DNA of 7,200 nt from Clostridia bacterium (GTDB lineage Bacteria; Bacillota; Clostridia; Clostridiales; Clostridiaceae), in NCBI GenBank assembly GCA_009930125.1, contig RZYZ01000104.1:1-7200 (forward strand), read 5' to 3'. Of this stretch, positions 5,637 to 7,200 are shown one piece after another. Each line of letters begins with the position of its first letter. Within the stretch, counting starts at the first letter, position 1. Under the pieces are notes generated by a model. That model saw only the letters and a program-made list of their open reading frames with translations, was not told the origin of the DNA and searched no databases. Position numbers and translations under genes: made by a program.

Positions 5637-7200
5637 GGCCTTTTCCTCATCGCTGAGGTCCAGATTTCTCTGATTCTTTTCCAGATTCCTGAAAGCGATC
5701 GAGATCATCAGCTTGATTCGGTTCAGCTGGTTCACTTCACTGGCGCCAGGATCGTAGTCGATGGCCGTGATGTTCACATCCTTGTTCTCTTCACGCAGCT
5801 TCTTGATGACGCCTTTTCCGGTGATGTGATTCGGTAGACAGGCGAAGGGCTGCATGCAGATGATGTTCTCCACACCCTCTTCGATGAGCTCCAGCATTTC
5901 CCCGGTGAGGAACCATCCTTCTCCGGTCTGATTTCCGATCTGGACCACATCCTTCGTGATCTCTGCCAGATGTTCTATGCGAGCGGGTGGATGGAATCTT
6001 ACGGATTTTTCAAGTTCCGTACGCATGGTTTTTCTGTAAGCTTCGATGATGCCGATGGCAGCTCTGCTGCCCAGGGCTTTTCCAAGGCTTCCGCCCAGGT
6101 CCTCTCTTTTTGCCACATTGTTATAGGAGCAGTAGAGGAAGAAGTCCACCAGGTCCGGCATCACGGCTTCACAGCCATTGTCCTCAATGACGTTGACCAC
6201 AGAGTTGTTGGCGGTGGGATGGAACTTCACGAGAATTTCTCCTACTAGCCCGACCTTAGGCTTCACCACATCAACGGTTTCCAGTTCATCAAACTGTTTT
6301 ATGATGAGCCGGATGTTGTCGTTGAAGGATTTGATGGTGGGATCCTTAAGGTCCTTTATGATCTTCTCCGTCAGGGACTCATAAAGCGCATTGGCAGAGC
6401 CCTTGATGGCTTCATAGGGTCTTACCCGATAGAGTACTCTCATGAGCACATCTCCATAGAGAAGCGCCTGAAGTGCACCGTTCAGGGTTTTCATGTCCAG
6501 ATCCATACCGGGATGCTTCTCGAATCTCTGCACGGATAGCGGTATCACGGGTACTTGTCCGAATCCGGATTCTTTCAGCGCTTTACGCAGGAAGCCCACG
6601 TAGTTCGTGGCTCTGCAGCCTCCGCCTGTCTGTGTGATGAGGCAGGAGGTGTTCTGAGGATCGTATTGTCCGCTCTTCAGCGCCTTGATGACCTGCCCTA
6701 CCACCAGTATGGAGGGATAACAGGCGTCGTTGTTCACATATTTCAGCCCCTCATCCACGGCTTTGAAATCCGTATCCGGAAGGACCACAACATTAAAGCC
6801 CGAATAACGCAGCGTGGCTTCCACAAACCTGAAATGAATCGGTGACATCTGAGGGCTCAGAAGTGTATGGGTCTTCTTCATTTCCTTCGTGAACAGCGGC
6901 CGTTCATAGGTGATGGGTGTGTCTTTGATTTCCACATGATGTCGTTCTCTTTCACCCATGGTTGCTAGAAGGCTTCGCACTCTGATTCGGGCAGCCCCCA
7001 GATTGTTTCCTTCGTCGATCTTGAGCAGTGTGAAGAGTTTGTTCTTACTGCGTAGGATCTCTTCCACCTGATCGCTGGTGACAGCATCCAGGCCGCATCC
7101 GAAGCTGTTCAGCTGAACAAGTTCCAGATTTTTTTCCTTCGCCACAAAGGAGGCAGCTCTATACAGTCTGTTGTGATAGGTCCACTGGTCTATGACGCGA
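5610..7200 (-). CDS. 2-hydroxyacyl-CoA dehydratase/activase-like protein, C-terminal part (5' end off right edge)
   Basis: The frame is open from the right edge (first full codon at 7199) to TAA at 5612-5610, giving 529 residues. The GTG at 7145 is internal: the residues before it (RVIDQWTYHNRLYRAASFV) match the family, so the true start lies outside. In the fragment, conserved cysteine motifs are NSFGCGLD (C35), NNDACYPS (C160), TQTGGGCRATNY (C195), a VGEI.VKFHPTANN segment (about 319-331), NGCEAVMPD (C343), and CMQPFACLPNH (C448, C454) before ITGKGVI. This is the C-terminal, HgdB/D-component-like part of the large proteins (often about 1,400 residues from memory) that carry BadF/BcrA-type ATPase activase domains and DUF2229 at the N-terminus. 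The cysteines probably bind an iron-sulfur cluster. The actual substrate of this widespread clostridial type is not known, so a classical fermentation role should not be assumed. Its last codons hold the valS promoter. Confidence 0.85.
   Translation of the reverse strand, partial: RVIDQWTYHNRLYRAASFVAKEKNLELVQLNSFGCGLDAVTSDQVEEILRSKNKLFTLLKIDEGNNLGAARIRVRSLLATMGERERHHVEIKDTPITYERPLFTKEMKKTHTLLSPQMSPIHFRFVEATLRYSGFNVVVLPDTDFKAVDEGLKYVNNDACYPSILVVGQVIKALKSGQYDPQNTSCLITQTGGGCRATNYVGFLRKALKESGFGQVPVIPLSVQRFEKHPGMDLDMKTLNGALQALLYGDVLMRVLYRVRPYEAIKGSANALYESLTEKIIKDLKDPTIKSFNDNIRLIIKQFDELETVDVVKPKVGLVGEILVKFHPTANNSVVNVIEDNGCEAVMPDLVDFFLYCSYNNVAKREDLGGSLGKALGSRAAIGIIEAYRKTMRTELEKSVRFHPPARIEHLAEITKDVVQIGNQTGEGWFLTGEMLELIEEGVENIICMQPFACLPNHITGKGVIKKLREENKDVNITAIDYDPGASEVNQLNRIKLMISIAFRNLEKNQRNLDLSDEEKALTIMNRQI

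Noticed and set aside
7143..7145. GTG as the start of the dehydratase-like gene
   Set aside because: The reading frame stays open to the window edge and the upstream residues are typical of the family, so this is an internal valine codon.
1..7200. CRISPR array, insertion sequence, tRNA, phage or defence island
   Set aside because: No repeated units with spacers, no transposase or integrase motifs, no terminal repeats and no cloverleaf sequences were seen. The genes are housekeeping or family-level conserved and show no frameshifts or obvious change in base composition.

Overview
The window reads as ordinary chromosomal DNA from an anaerobic Firmicute, most likely class Clostridia. Four things point there: a DUF4364 winged-helix protein, a clostridial-type two-OB-fold single-stranded-DNA-binding-like protein, a valine T-box leader ahead of valS, and the C-terminal part of a very large CoA-dehydratase/activase-type protein. 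Sigma-A-like promoters, strong AGGAGG-type ribosome binding sites and hairpin terminators with U tracts fit the same group. Genus and species cannot be told from this sequence.

Layout. Positions 1-434 (minus) hold the N-terminal 144 codons of an OB-fold protein that leaves the window on the left. It diverges from a DUF4364 gene (662-1177, plus) across a regulatory gap that holds two back-to-back promoters and a perfect 8-bp inverted repeat lying over the -35 side of the leftward promoter. The DUF4364 gene converges on folC (1232-2536, minus), and one long hairpin between them can terminate transcription from both sides. Upstream of folC comes valS (2654-5290, minus). The 117-bp gap between them contains a valS terminator followed at once by a folC promoter, so the two genes look like separate transcription units. 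valS is preceded by a complete T-box leader (about 5364-5602) with a probable GUA valine specifier. Its promoter lies inside the last codons of the next gene upstream. That gene (5610 to the right edge, minus) encodes the C-terminal 529 residues of a 2-hydroxyacyl-CoA dehydratase/activase-like protein that continues beyond the window.

How the genes work together. valS (tRNA-Val charging) and folC (folate polyglutamylation) are housekeeping functions that are often neighbours in Firmicutes. Here only valS appears to be under T-box control by uncharged tRNA-Val. The DUF4364 and OB-fold proteins share a divergent control region and may be co-regulated, which is inference.

I found no mobile element, CRISPR array, tRNA or rRNA gene and no clear undescribed multi-gene system. 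The points most worth a second look are the duplicated OB-fold protein with a probable TTG start, the operator-like dyad, and the valS promoter whose -10 box contains the stop codon of the upstream gene.
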